From Zygnema cylindricum (taxonomy: Eukaryota > Streptophyta > Zygnematophyceae > Zygnematales > Zygnemataceae), in NCBI GenBank assembly GCA_037447655.1, contig JBBHKE010000344.1, positions 62,963 through 126,962 of the forward strand: a DNA stretch of 64,000 bases, read 5' to 3'. This document shows positions 20,897 to 34,138 of the stretch, in pieces. The translations under genes and the position numbers were made by a program. Under the pieces are notes generated by a model. It was not told the DNA's origin and did not search any database. It saw only the letters and a list, made by a program, of their open reading frames with translations. Position 1 is the first letter of the stretch, and each line of letters starts with the position of its first letter.

Positions 20897-21902
20897 TGCA
20901 ATTTTGTGTCCTCCATTGGACCACAAAATACAAGAAGCCTCTAGATAGTATTTAACTAACCCACTTCAAGCCACAACCACTGCTGTCCAGGAAGGCAAAA
21001 TGACAGTTTGATTGCACCCCTATGCAGTCTGGACTCCCTTGAGTCCGTAGCAGAAAGAATCACTGAAAATGGCCAACCAGCCGATAAGTTATGAGCCGGC
21101 AAAATGCCAATTTATACAAAGCTCTCTTAGAGAGAGAGGTGACTATCTACCAAAATTTCCTAAGTCCTAAACCTCTCTCACAACCCCTATCTACTAAAGT
21201 ACGAACCAATCATATTACTGTAAAGTACATAAAGGTACTACGGCCGATGTCCTTTCTGTACCGCTGGTGTACGACAAGACTACTGAGTGGATGCGTGTCA
21301 CTTTTCCACTCGTTCATATATTCTCCGGAATTCTCGTGACCGAATGTCATCCTTCCATGCGGCGCCACGTCATGCCACGTCCATAAAATCCAAAGTGACC
21401 ATTCCGCGATCTCGACGATGATGTGCGCCGTCGGATTAAATCCGACATTAAATGTCGTCCGTTTAAAACAAATGTCCGTTTTATTTGTTTTGTGCGAAAT
21501 GACGTTCGCACTAAACCTTAACAAGTTCTATGTTCGTTCGTCCATATTTCAGTTAAATGGTTTCTGTATTATACAATAGTTTAAATACTAATGAAACCCT
21601 ATATCTCCTAACAGACTTTTACGACAGACTGGTTAGAGCTAACGGCTACGCCGCGCTCTCTCGGTCGGGGGTTCGAGTCCTGCCGAACTCAACCTTTTGT
21701 TGAGAGTGACTTAAGTCACTTTTTAGTCCTTCCTATGGAACTGAGGCAGCCATGGCTCCATCGCTCTCTCTCCCTTTCAGTGACTACAACAAGTATGGGG
21801 GCAAGAGAGAAGAGATGGAGGCAGGCTGCGTACATTTTCTTTATGTGTTTCGCTAATTAGTTTTAGACCTAGAAAATACAACAAAAACTACTTATTTCAA
21901 CG
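20897..21902 (-). mobile_element. Element D1 3' LTR (1006 bp)
   Basis: Minus-strand LTR from 21902 (CGTTGAAATAAG, mutated from TGTTGAAATAAG) to ...TTGCA at 20897. It most resembles the outer LTR at 32095-34421 (same agccacaaccactgctgtcc block), so those two form the original pair. Confidence 0.85.
21621..21690 (+). other. tRNA-like module inside LTR (antisense to it)
   Basis: Contains a canonical D-loop-like actGGTTAGAGC and a B-box-like GGGGGTTCGAGTCC with tRNA-like spacing. Stem pairing is imperfect and no clear acceptor stem is seen, so it is a tRNA-derived relic, not a tRNA gene. Confidence 0.6.
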
Positions 21903-21911
21903 CTCCCCTTA
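21903..21911 (-). other. Element D1 polypurine tract
   Basis: Minus strand AATAAGGGGAG directly before the 3' LTR. Confidence 0.75.
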
Positions 21912-21960
21912 TTTTCTAGTCTAATTTTAACTTTTCTTTTAATCCACATTTTTCCCTACA

Positions 21961-24900
21961 TTATTTTAACTTTGGAAAGGGCACAGGTTTGGTCATCATG
22001 TCAACCACCATTTCCTCATCAGATCTATATACAAGATTCACTATTTTATTCTCCACTTTTTCTCTTACAAAACTTAATCTTATGTCCATATGTTTAGCCT
22101 TAAAATGATGTTTTGGATTGGCTGCAATTGCTATGGCCGCTTGATTATCACAAAACACTTCATGCACTCCCTCCTTTATATATCCCAGTTCTTGCAGCAA
22201 GGACTTGACCCACATCAACTCTTTCACAGCAGAACAAGAGGCCATGTACTCAGCCTCCATAGTGGACTGAGCAACCACCTTTTGTTGCTTACTACTCCAA
22301 CAGCAAGCACCTTCCCCAACATATAACACATACCCAGAAGTGCATTGTCTCATAGGTGCATCCCTATAACTGGCATCACTCCAATTGGTGATATCAGTGT
22401 GCTCCCCTCCTAAATGCAACCATAATTCTCTTGTTCCAACCAAATATCTCATGACTCTCTTGGCTGCCTCCCTGTCTCTCTTTCTATGATCATTAAGACT
22501 CATACTGAGAACTCCAACTGCTGCCGCTATGTCTGGCCTGGTACAATTCATAAAATAGATCAAACTTCTTACGACCTGTCTATAAGGGATAGACTTCATA
22601 AACTCTCTCTCCTCTGGACTCATCTGATCGTCTAAGATTATTACTCCTCCTTCTATACTCCCATCACTTACTTTTTTCAAGTCCATGGGAGTGGTACAAC
22701 TGTTAGCATTTTCCATCTGGAATTTCTCAAGCAATATCCTATTGCATCTTTCAGAGTAAGTCTAATAATCTTCTTCCCTCTATCTCTCTCCATTTAGATC
22801 CCCAAAATATATTTTGCCTCCCCTAAATCCTTCATATCAAATCTGCCCCTAAAATATTTATTTAGCTTATTGATCTTCTCCAAAGACTTTCTCAACACTA
22901 GCAGACCATCCACATAAATTGCAATAAAAATGACACCATTCTAATCTTCAAACATATAGGTAGAATGGTCTGAGCTGATACGGATATATTCTAGATTGGT
23001 GAGAAACTCATCTAGTTTCTTATTCCACTATCGGGGAGCCTGCTTCAGTCCATATAAGGATTTTATGAGCCTGCAGACTTTGCTCTCTTCTCCTTCTTCC
23101 ACGAACCCCTCCGGTTACCTCATGAAAATTTCTTCCTCTAATTCACCATTAAGAAAAGCTGTCTTAATGTCCATCTGGTGGATTTCCATGTCTTCCCTTG
23201 CTGCCAGACTGAGGAGAATCCTTACTGAGGGGAACCGAACAACTGGAGCAAAGGTCTCCTCATAGTCAATCCCTTCTTTTTGAGTGAACCCCTTTGTTAC
23301 CAATCGAGCCTTATATCTCTCAATGGTATTATCTGGGTTCGGTTTTAGTTTAAATACCCATTTACACCCAATAGGTTTTCCATCTGGAGGACAATCAACT
23401 AATTCCCAAGTATTGGCATCCTTGATAGAAACCATCTCATCATTTATGGCTCTAATCCATCTTTCTTTCTCTGGACTATTCACGGCCTCCGAGTAAGAAT
23501 GGGGCTCATCTGGGTGAGATAGCTTAGTTACCTTATGAGCGACCTTTTTTTCTTGTATCCTTTTGCTGCTCCTCCTTCCTCCCTCAAACTCCAAAGCTGG
23601 AATGGATGAAAGTCTTGGGTTTCTTCTCATTGTCTCATCGGCTCCCATGTCCATGGAAGCTGGTTCTAGTCCCACTTCTTGTATGTCCTCGAAATCCATA
23701 GGAGTATGTGAGGTTTCCAGCGAGTCTCCTGTATCTTCGATCTCCCCTGAATCTGTAATCACAGTTTCACTCATGTCTTTTTCGGGAACGACTGAGTTCT
23801 CCTCATTTTCGGACTCAAATCTGATCCTTATCTTTTTTGTATATTTGAAGGGGTCAAATGACTTCCCTTCATCCATGACAACTAAGTGTTTGACCAGAAT
23901 GATATCTTTCTTTGCTAAGTCATAGACTCTATATCCCTTAACATCCTCATCATATCCCACAAAGTATCCAGGTTTTCCCTTAGCATCTAGTTTCCAGTTT
24001 TTCCTATCCGTGTTAAGACTCTAAACTTGGCTACCGAATACTTTAAAGTGTAAGATATCTAGTTTCCTTCCAACCCACCTCTCATGAGGTGTCACTCCCT
24101 TTACAACTGAGGTAAGGACTCTATTCTTAATGTAATTGGCACATTTCATTGCACCTGCCCAAAACCTCTTTCCTATTTTCTTGTCTGCCAACATACTACA
24201 TGCACTATCTCCTAGTGTTCGATTCAACCTCTCAGCTACCCCATTTTGTTTCGAGTTATATCGTGTAGTTTTCTAGTGCTGCACTCCCTCATCTCTCAGA
24301 TATTCCTCAAACTAGTTAGAGGTGTATTCCCCCCCATTATCAATCCTTATCCTCTTTATGGGGGTTTCATGCAATTTCTCACTCCCGGCTTTATATAATT
24401 TGAAGTAAGTTGATGCTTCAGACTTTGTTTTCAGAAAGTAGACTCTAGAGTATCTAGACCAGTCATCGGTTATTGTCATCACAAACCTCTTTCCTCCAGC
24501 CGAAAGTACTTTTGTAGGTCCCCAAATATCTGTGTGGACCAAATCTAACACTTTCTCACCCCTATATGTGGCGCCTTTGGGAAAGGAAAGTCTATGAGCC
24601 TTACCTTGAGCACAACCACTACAATCATCCATCATTTCATTATCCCCAAACTGAATGCCTTCTACTACCCCAAGGTTAATCATTTCCCTCAACCTATCAA
24701 AATGCACATGCCCCAACCGCTTATGCCAAATCATCACCTTAGGAACACCAACATAGTAAGCATTCCTCTTTTCATTACTCAGGTTAAGCCTAAACATTCC
24801 TTGGCTACCCTTATCTGCCGTGAAGTAAACTTCATCCCCATATTTAGCTGTAAAGACTCCCTTTATGGTGAAGGTATCAAACTCTTTGTCATCTAACACA

Positions 24901-26124
24901 GACGTAGAGACAAGATTTTTACTCAGCTAAGGAATGTAGAGTACAACTGAGAATGTAAGTATAGAAGTCTTACCCTCCACTAAGACTTTTAGATCTACAG
25001 AGACTACTAGATTTGTAGTAACCACTCTCCCATCCCCATACTCTATTTCTACACTAGGGATCTTTCTTAGCTTAGTGAAGATTTCTTTATCACGACACAT
25101 ATGCATGGATGCACCTAAGTCGATGATCCATCCTTCTTGTGGAGCTTCTCGAATTGCTCTAAGGGCACACTTCTGTCTCCGAGGGATCTCCTTCTTCTCC
25201 ATACTCTCGTCAAGAAGAAGCTCCCCATCCTCCTCAGAGGACTCATCCTCGGTTTCTTCTGAAACCTTTGTAACCACAAGTGCCTTTTTCTTCCCTGTGG
25301 AAGAACCCCCTCCACGGTTCTCTTGGAGCCTCAACTCGGATAGCTTAACACAATGTGCGATGAAGTGTCCCGGCTTTTTGCAATAATGACAAAGACCCTT
25401 TGGGGGCCTCGGTCCCCCAGTATGATCTCATTCCCCTTTGTAAGGTTTCTTCGGGTCTTTCGCCCATCGATCACCTCTTGCTGCTAGAGTCTGAATGCTC
25501 TTTCCTCCTCTCCAAATCTCCATTGTGTTTTCCTCACAAGTATCATCTTGACCACTGTGTTCCATTTCCATAAACTATCACGCATTCCCTATACTCGGTA
25601 CACTATGTTCTCAAACTAATCTGGTAACTTCATGATAAGGGTGTTAACTTTCATTTTCATTGTACCTCTCCACCCGGCACTTTCGATCTCCATATACAAA
25701 CAAGAAAGATCATTACAGTAATCTAACATCTTTCCTCCTTCGTAAGTGTAACTCACTAGCTTTTGCTCAGCCAACTGGAGCTCTTCAATGGTTCCAGCTC
25801 TATAAATCTCCACCAAACTCACCCACAACTCATCGGCCTTGTAAATGTGAAGATGAGGGGTGGCCAAAGCATGACTGAGGTGACTCAGAATAAAGTTCTT
25901 GGCAGCCATGTTACATCCTCCCACATTTGAGTGTCGTTCTCCGCGGTTTTTACGGTCGCCGCTCCCAGTATTGTGGCTATAGGAGTGAGAGGTGTCTCCT
26001 TCCCTTTCCCCTTTTCAGACACACTCCTGTCCCCATCATCTGCCACCTCCGCTGAGGCAGACCTTGCTGTAGGAAACCATACTCCTCCAAATCCTGGTGG
26101 AGTTCCCGAAGGTGGACGTTTCAC
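21961..26124 (-). pseudogene. Copia Gag-Pol, element D1, decayed
   Basis: Minus-strand copia polyprotein. In order: Gag (26124-25616, ATPHLHIYKADELWVSLVE), zinc knuckle CHYCKKPGHFIAHC (about 25370-25410), protease (LGASMHMC; the catalytic Asp is kept but the next residue is Leu), integrase (WHKRLGHVHF, CSGCAQGK, HTDIWGP, DNGGEYTSN), RT (KWVFKLKPNPDN, MDIKTAFL) and RNase H (CDNQAAIAIA, KHMDIRLSFVREKV). Defects: a 1-nt deletion in gag near 25909 relative to D2, several stops in integrase, stops at 23115, 23028, 22941 and 22794, a frameshift near 22740, and the RT box changed to YVDG (22905-22916). The stretch 22047-23728 is identical to D2. Confidence 0.9.
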
Positions 26125-26227
26125 TTGTCCACTGACAATACCCTAGTATCGTTTTTCACACAAAGCTCCCATCATCATGGCTTCCCAATAGATGAACCCA
26201 GATCCATTTAAGGTAGGCACCCTAAAG

Positions 26228-26242
26228 GGTGGGCCCATAACC
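26228..26242 (-). other. Element D1 primer-binding site
   Basis: Minus strand GGTTATGGGCCCACC, 15 nt complementary to the anticodon arm of initiator tRNA-Met, directly after the LTR end. Confidence 0.8.
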
Positions 26243-26724
26243 TGAAACTCCGTGTCCTTTATTGGACTACAGAGTACACGAAGATTTTAGATAGTTATTA
26301 ACTAACCCACTTTCAATGACAACCACTGCTACCCAAGCAGAAAACCAGACAATCTGACTGCACCCTTGTGCAGCCTGGACTCTCTTGAGTTTGTGGGAAA
26401 AAGAATCTACAAAAACGCCGAACCAGGCGATAAGTTATAAGCTGGCAAAAATGCCAATTTTATATAACCTCTCAAAGAGAGAGAAGACCATCTACCAGAT
26501 TTTTCTAAGTCCTAGCTCCCTCTCACAACCCCTATCTACTAACTGTACGAACCAATCAGATTACTGTACAGTGAATAAAAGTACTACAGCCGATGTACTT
26601 TTTGTACGACATGTGTACGACAAGGCCATTAGGCGGACGCGTGTCCATTTTCCACTCGTCCGTATGTTACTCCTAATTCCTGTGACTGAATGCCATCGCT
26701 CCACGTGGCGCCAGGTCATGTCAT
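26243..26724 (-). mobile_element. Element D1 5' LTR, truncated
   Basis: Only the primer-proximal 482 bp of the LTR remain, cut off at 26724 by the next LTR. Its sequence is closer to the neighbouring LTR at 26725-27753 than to D1's own 3' LTR, which indicates recombination between elements. Confidence 0.8.
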
Positions 26725-27753
26725 TGCAATTCTGTGTCCTCTATTGGACTACAGAATACATGAAGCCTCTAGATAGTTATTAACTTACCCACTTTCAATG
26801 GCAACCACTGCTACACAAGCAAACAAGTAGACAATATGACTGCACCCTTGTGCAGCCTAGACTCACCTAAGTTTGCAGAAAAAGAAATCTCTGAAAACAA
26901 CCAACCAGGCGATAAGTTATAGGGTGGCAAAGATGCCAATTTATACAAACTCTCAAAGAGAGAGAGGACTATCTACCTGATTTTTCCTAAGTTCTAGTTT
27001 TTCCCAGTTCTCTCTCACAACCCCTATCTACTGTCTATACGAACCAATCAGAACACTGTACAGTACTATAAAGTACTACTGCCGATGTACTTTTTGTACG
27101 GCCTCTTTACGACAAAGCCATTAGGCGGACGCGTGTCTATTTTTAACTCGTCCGTACGTTCCTCAGAATTCCCGCGAGCAAATGTCATCTCTCCACGTGG
27201 GGCCAGGTCATGCCACGTCACTAAATGCCAAAGTGACCATTCTGGGATTTCGGCGATGATGTGCGCCGTTAGATTTGACGCGAAATGGAATCTTAGCCAT
27301 AATAAATACTTGCGAAATATTTGTTTAATTGTCAAATCAAAATGCGCAATATCCGTTTCAATTTAGTACAGTACTTTGTATTTTGTAAAACTATATCTAT
27401 GCGTGCCGTAAAGAGTTTCAATTAAATTATTTGTATAACACGATAGTTAAAATATGAATGAAACCCTATATCTCCTAACGCACTTCTACGACAAACTGGT
27501 TAGAGTTAACGGCTAAGCCGCGCTCTACCGGTCGGAGGTTCGAGTCTTGCTGGACTCAACCTTTTGTTGAGAGTGACTTAAGTCACTCTTTAGTCCTTCC
27601 TATGGATCTAGGCAGCCATGGATCCATCGCTCTCTCTCAACAAGTATGGGGGCAAGAGAGAGAAGATGGAGAATGGCTGCCTACATTTTCTTTATATGTT
27701 TTCCGCTAATTAATTTAGACGTAGAAAATACAATAAAACTACTTATTTCAACA
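26725..27753 (-). mobile_element. Element D2 3' LTR (1029 bp)
   Basis: Minus-strand LTR from TGTTGAAATAAG (27753) to TTGCA (26725), with polypurine tract AAGGGGAG at 27754-27761. It abuts the truncated D1 LTR head to tail. Confidence 0.85.
27489..27560 (+). other. tRNA-like module inside LTR (antisense to it)
   Basis: Same module as at 21621: actGGTTAGAG and GGAGGTTCGAGTC. More diverged. Confidence 0.55.
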
Positions 27754-27839
27754 CTCCCCTTATTTTCTAGTCTAATTTTAACTTTTCTTTTAATCCACAT
27801 TTTTCTCTACAATATTTTAATTTTGGAGAGGGCACACGT

Positions 27840-30800
27840 TTGGTCATCATGTCAGCCAACATTTCCTCATCAATCTATATACAAGATTCACAATCTTATT
27901 CTCCACTTTTTCTCTTACAAAACTTAATCTTATGTCCATATGTTTAGCCTTAAAATGATGTTTTGGATTGGCTGCAATTGCTATGGCCGCTTGATTATCA
28001 CAAAACACTTCATGCACTCCCTCCTTTATATATCCCAGTTCTTGCAGCAAGGACTTGACCCACATCAACTCTTTCACAGCAGAACAAGAGGCCATGTACT
28101 CAGCCTCCATAGTGGACTGAGCAACCACCTTTTGTTGCTTACTACTCCAACAGCAAGCACCTTCCCCAACATATAACACATACCCAGAAGTGCATTGTCT
28201 CATAGGTGCATCCCTATAACTGGCATCACTCCAATTGGTGATATCAGTGTGCTCCCCTCCTAAATGCAACCATAATTCTCTTGTTCCAACCAAATATCTC
28301 ATGACTCTCTTGGCTGCCTCCCTGTCTCTCTTTCTATGATCATTAAGACTCATACTGAGAACTCCAACTGCTGCCGCTATGTCTGGCCTGGTACAATTCA
28401 TAAAATAGATCAAACTTCTTACGACCTGTCTATAAGGGATAGACTTCATAAACTCTCTCTCCTCTGGACTCATCTGATCGTCTAAGATTATTACTCCTCC
28501 TTCTATACTCCCATCACTTACTTTTTTCAAGTCCATGGGAGTGGTACAACTGTTAGCATTTTCCATCTGGAATTTCTCAAGCAATATCCTATTGCATCTT
28601 TCAGAGTAAGTCTAATAATCTTCTTCCCTCTATCTCTCTCCATTTAGATCCCCAAAATATATTTTGCCTCCCCTAAATCCTTCATATCAAATCTGCCCCT
28701 AAAATATTTATTTAGCTTATTGATCTTCTCCAAAGACTTTCTCAACACTAGCAGACCATCCACATAAATTGCAATAAAAATGACACCATTCTAATCTTCA
28801 AACATATAGGTAGAATGGTCTGAGCTGATACGGATATATTCTAGATTGGTGAGAAACTCATCTAGTTTCTTATTCCACTATCGGGGAGCCTGCTTCAGTC
28901 CATATAAGGATTTTATGAGCCTGCAGACTTTGCTCTCTTCTCCTTCTTCCACGAACCCCTCCGGTTACCTCATGAAAATTTCTTCCTCTAATTCACCATT
29001 AAGAAAAGCTGTCTTAATGTCCATCTGGTGGATTTCCATGTCTTCCCTTGCTGCCAGACTGAGGAGAATCCTTACTGAGGGGAACCGAACAACTGGAGCA
29101 AAGGTCTCCTCATAGTCAATCCCTTCTTTTTGAGTGAACCCCTTTGTTACCAATCGAGCCTTATATCTCTCAATGGTATTATCTGGGTTCGGTTTTAGTT
29201 TAAATACCCATTTACACCCAATAGGTTTTCCATCTGGAGGACAATCAACTAATTCCCAAGTATTGGCATCCTTGATAGAAACCATCTCATCATTTATGGC
29301 TCTAATCCATCTTTCTTTCTCTGGACTATTCACGGCCTCCGAGTAAGAATGGGGCTCATCTGGGTGAGATAGCTTAGTTACCTTATGAGCGACCTTTTTT
29401 TCTTGTATCCTTTTGCTGCTCCTCCTTCCTCCCTCAAACTCCAAAGCTGGAATGGATGAAAGTCTTGGGTTTCTTCTCATTGTCTCATCGGCTCCCATGT
29501 CCATGGAAGCTGGTTCTAGTCCCACTTCTTGTATGTCCTCGAAATCCATAGGAGTATGTGAGGTTTCCAGCGAGTCTCTTGTATCTCGGATCTCCCTTGA
29601 ATCTGCAATCACGGTTCTATTCATGTCCCTTTCGAGAACGACCGAGTTCTCCTCACTATCAGACTTAAATCTGATTCTTATCTTCTTTGTATATTTGAAG
29701 GGGTCAAATGACTTTCCTTCATCCATGACAACTAAGTGTTTGACCAGAATTATATCTTTCTTTGCTAAGTCATAGACTCTATATCCATTAACATCCTCAT
29801 CATATCCCACAAAGTATCCAGGTTTTCCCTTAGCATCTAGTTTCCAGTTCTTCCTATCTGTGTCAAGACTGTAAACTTGGCTACCGAATACTTTAAGGTG
29901 TGAGATATCTGGTTTCTTTCCAACCCATCTCTCATAAGGTGTCGCTCCCTTTACAGCTGAGGTAAGGACTCTATTCTTAATGTAGTTGGCAAAGTACATA
30001 GCTTTTGCCCAAAATCTCTTTCTTATTTTCTTGTCCGCCAACATACTACATGCACTATCTCCTAGAGTTCGATTCAACCTCTCAGCTACCCCATTTTGTT
30101 CCGGGTTATATGGTACAGTTTTTTGGTGCTGCACTCCCTCATCTCTTAGATATTCCTCAAACTGGTTAGAGGTATATTCCCCCCCATTATCACTCCTTAT
30201 CCTCTTAATGGGGGTTTCATGCAACTTCTCACTCCAGGCTTTATATTCTTTGAAGTTAGTTGATGCTTCAGACTTTGTTTTCAGAAAGTAGACTCTGGAG
30301 TACCTAGACCAATCATCGGTTATTGTCTTCATAAATCTCTTTCCTCCAACCGAAGGTACTTTTGCAGGTCCCCAAATAACTGTGTGGACCAAATCTAACA
30401 TTTTGTCACCTCTATATGTGGGGGCTTTGGGAAAGGGAAGTCTGTGAGCCTTTCCTTGTGCACAACTACTACAATCATCCATCATTTCATTATCCCCAAA
30501 CTGAATGCCTTCTACTACCCCAAGCTTTTTCATTTCCCTCAACATATCAAAATGCACATGCCCCAACCGCTTATGCCAAATCATCAACTTAGGAACACCA
30601 ACATAGTAAGCATTCTTCTTTTCATTACTCAGGTTAAGCCTAAACATTCCTTGGCTTCCCTTATCTGCCGTGAAGTAAACTTCATCCCCATACTTAGCTG
30701 TAATGACTCCCTTTCGAGTGAAGGTATAACACTCTTTGTCATCTAACACAGATGTAGAGACAAGATTTTTACTCAGCTGAGGAATGTAGAGTACATCTGA

Positions 30801-31975
30801 GAATGTAAGCATAGAAGTCTTACCCTCCACTAAGACTTTCAGATCTACAAATCCCACTAGATCGGTAGTAACTATTCTCCCATCCCCATACTCTATCTCT
30901 ACAGTAGGGATTTTCTTTAGCTTAGTGAAAAGTTTTTTATCACGACACATATGCATGGATGCACCTGAGTCGATAACCAATCCTTCCTGTGGAGCTTCCC
31001 GAAATACTCCAAAGGCACACTTCTGTTTCCGAGGGATCTCCTTCCCTCCAGACTCTCGTCAAGAAGAAGCTCCCCATCCTCCTCAGAGGACTCATCCTCG
31101 GTTTCTCCTATCACTTTTGTAACCACAAGTGCCTTTTTCTTCCCTCCGGAAGAACCCCCTCCACGGTTCTCTTCGAGCCTCAACTTCGACAGCTTGACAC
31201 AATCTGCGATGAAGTGTCATGGATTTTTGCAAAAATGACAAAGACCCTTTGGGGGCCTCGGTCATCCAAGATGATCTCTTTCCCCTTTGTACGGTTTCTT
31301 AGGATCCTTCCCCCATCTGTCCCCTCCTGCTGCTAGAGCTTGAATGCTTTTTCCTCCACTCCTAATCTCCATTGTGTTTTCCTAGACAAGTATCATCTTG
31401 ACCACTCTGTTCCATTTCCATGAACAATCAGGCATTTCCTGTACTCGATACACTATGTTCTCGAACTCATCTGGTAACGTCATGATAAGAGTGTTAACTT
31501 TCATTTTCATTGTACCTGTCCACCCGGCAATTTCCATCTCCATATACAATCAAGAAAGATCATTATAGTAATCTAACATCTTTCCTCCTTTGTAAGTGTA
31601 ACTCACTAGCTTTTGCTTAGCCAACTAGAGCTCGTGAATAGTTCCAGCTCTATAAATCTCCACCAAACTCACCCACAACTCCTCGGCCTTGTAAATGTGA
31701 AGATGAGGAGTGGCCAAAGCTTGAGTGAGGTGCTTGAGAATGAAGTTCTTGGCAGCCATGTTTACATCCTCCCACATTTGAGTATCGTTCTCCGTGGTCT
31801 TCACGGTCGCCGCTCCTTGTACTGTGGCAATAGGAGTAAGGAGTGTCTCCTTCCCTTTTCCCTTTTCGGACACACTAGTGTCCCCATCATCTGCCTCCTT
31901 TGCTAAGGCAGCCGTTGCTGTAGGAAACCTTACTCCTCCAAATCCTGGTGGAGTTCTCGAAGTTGGACGTTTCAC
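27840..31975 (-). pseudogene. Copia Gag-Pol, element D2
   Basis: Minus-strand copia polyprotein, better preserved than D1. Gag begins near 31975 (MKRPTSRTPPGFGG) and is stopped in the ...GTIHEL region (about 31622). A zinc knuckle follows near 31220 with its first Cys residues still readable. An uninterrupted 671-codon frame (30980-28965) spans protease DSGASMHMC, the HHCC finger, integrase (SDNGGEYTSNQF, PEQNGVAERLNRTL) and the RT N-terminus (MDIKTAFLNG). It ends at a TAA (28965) inside the tract 27897-29578 that is identical to D1. That tract carries the same four stops, the same frameshift and the same YVDG change (28755-28766). RNase H follows (28584-27847). The parts outside the tract are clearly diverged from D1. 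Confidence 0.9.
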
Positions 31976-32079
31976 TTGTCCACTGACGATACCCCTAGTA
32001 TCGTTTTTCGCACAAAGCTCCCATCATCATGGCTTCCCAATAGATGAACCTTGATCTATTCAAGGTTAGCACCCTAGAG

Positions 32080-32094
32080 GGTGGGCCCATAACC
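32080..32094 (-). other. Element D2 primer-binding site
   Basis: Minus strand GGTTATGGGCCCACC directly after LTR end TTGCA; complementary to the initiator tRNA-Met anticodon arm. Confidence 0.8.
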
Positions 32095-32161
32095 TGCAAT
32101 TATGTGTCCTCTATTGGACCACAAAATACAGGAAGCCTCTAGATAGTATTTAACTAACCCA

Positions 32162-32166
32162 CTTCA
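32162..32166. repeat. Target duplication CTTCA of nested solo LTR, left
   Basis: Partner CTTCG at 33479-33483 (one change). Confidence 0.65.
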
Positions 32167-33478
32167 TGTTGTATTTTGAAAGCTTTAGTCCTCAGTATAT
32201 GAGGCTGTGAGGGGAGACTTTTAGGACTTAGAATATTTTTGGGAAGCATGATGTAATACTTACCATATATAGTATGACAGTAGCAGAAGTAGTCTTGAGT
32301 ATGTTGTACTTCTGCAAGGACACGTGTCGGCAGTCAAAGATTATACAGGTTTTACGGAAAAGTCCCGACGACCATTTACACGCGTCGTACATCGGACAAA
32401 TGGATTTGCATAATCGGACGGACATAATCTGAATCACATTTAAAGGAAATATATGGTACGGTCTGCCGTCATGACCGTTGATTCGAATCGTGTCGACGGA
32501 CACGATTCACGCGGGACCGAAAGTGACGAAGCACGACGTACGCGCTCAGGTGCTTCGTACCATATGACCACACTCGGTTGGACTTATGTGACCTATGCTG
32601 ACACACGCGACAAAAACGGATACGAATCGAGTCAACAGACTCGATTCAAAGTGGGACCACATTCAGACAAAGCTACTGCTAAGATTTACTCTACATCTAA
32701 CGGCGATCCGCAAATTCGAAGTTGAGTTGTACAGACGCTTACAGCCGTTTGGACGGACTCACTAATTGCTGACTAAGCAAGTTGCACAATTCATGTACGG
32801 CTCGTATTTGTAAATATCTGAAACAACTCTAATTTGTATGTAGTGAATTAGTTTTTAGTGTTGCAATAGTGAAATTAGATAAAAGTCATAATTAGGGTTT
32901 GGACGCACCTCCGGTACAGTAGACGTACCGTTGACGTACATTGTCTATATTTGTACAGTACTTAATTACACGTGTAGCTATTTTATTGGTTAGGTATCAG
33001 TAGATAACTTTGTGAGTATAAACTTGTAGGACTTGGTTTTATTTTGATTATCAACTGATTTTATCAAAGTAACCGCAGACTGTTTTTTTGCATCTTTGAC
33101 CTGTCACTGTGATCACTCTGAATGATATCTTGATATGAAACATTGTGTGGATGTTTTATGATATAGAAACTATATTGTTGTGTAGTTTCATTCTGTTTTG
33201 CTGTTTCTGTAGAATTGTGTGAGAGATTTACTTGGTTAGTTTGATAAGCGGTCAACTGTTTTTGGGAAACTCTGGAGCTCATATCTCTAGGATTCATTTG
33301 TGGACCAGGCTGTAACTTTGTGAAGTTATAGTGTCGAGTACATACTGCATACTGGAGCAGTTTGAGGTGATTATGTATATTGTGGAGAAATTTGTGTTGT
33401 CTGAAACACAGCTCGTTTGGGGTAGTCTGTGGGTGTTTTCCGTGAGTAATCCATGGCTGAAATAGGCTATGGACAAAA
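32167..33478 (+). mobile_element. Solo LTR (C-like family) inside the D LTR
   Basis: 1312 bp starting TGTTGTATTTTGAAAGC and ending GGCTATGGACAAAA. Its end matches, inverted, the start of the solo LTR at 56069 (TGTTGTCCATAGCC), and its start resembles the LTR of element C (TGTTGTCTTTTTGGAAAGC). Flanking D-LTR sequence is continuous across it. It contains several hairpins (see 32450-32670). Confidence 0.8.
32450..32670 (+). repeat. Cluster of inverted repeats in solo LTR
   Basis: Hairpins: gaatcgtgtc/gacacgattc (about 32483-32507); gaatcgagtc/gactcgattc (about 32623-32647); gacgaagcac/gtgcttcgt (about 32524-32558); outer pair atatggtacg/cgtaccatat (about 32450-32566). Could form a branched structure in an LTR transcript. 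Confidence 0.7.
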
Positions 33479-34138
33479 CTTCGAGCCACAACCACTGCTG
33501 TCCAGGAAGGCAAAATGAAATTTTGATTGCACCCCTATGCAGTATGGACTTCCTTGAGTCCGTAGCAAAAATAATCACTGAAAACGGCCAACTAGCCGAT
33601 AAGTTATGAGCCGGCAAAAATGCCAATTTATACAAAGCTCTCATAGAGAGAGAGAGGTGACTATCTACCAATATTTCCTAAGTCCTAAAACTCTCTCACA
33701 ACCCCTATCTACTGAAGTACGAACCAATCATATTACTGTAAAGTACATAAAGGTACTACGGCCGATGTCCTTTCTGTACGGCCGGTGTACGACAAGGCTT
33801 TTGAGTGGACGCGTGTCACTTTTCCACTCGTTCGTATATTCTCCGGAATTCTCGTGACCGAATTTCATCCTTCCACGCGGCGCCATGTCATGCCACGTCC
33901 ATAAAATCCAAAGTGACCATTCCGCGATCTCGACGATGATGTGCGCCGTCGGATTAAATCCGACATTAAATGTCGACCGTTTAAAACAAATGTACGTTTC
34001 ATTTGTTTCGTGCGAAATGACGTTCGCCCTAAACCTTAACAAGTTCTATGTCCGTTCGTCCATATTTCAGTTAAATGGTTTCTGTATTATACAATAGTTT
34101 AAATACTAATGAAACCCTATATCTCCTAACAAACTTCT

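Noticed and set aside
21621-21690. Functional tRNA gene
   Set aside because: The T-stem has a mismatch, no acceptor stem is found, and copies occur only inside LTRs.
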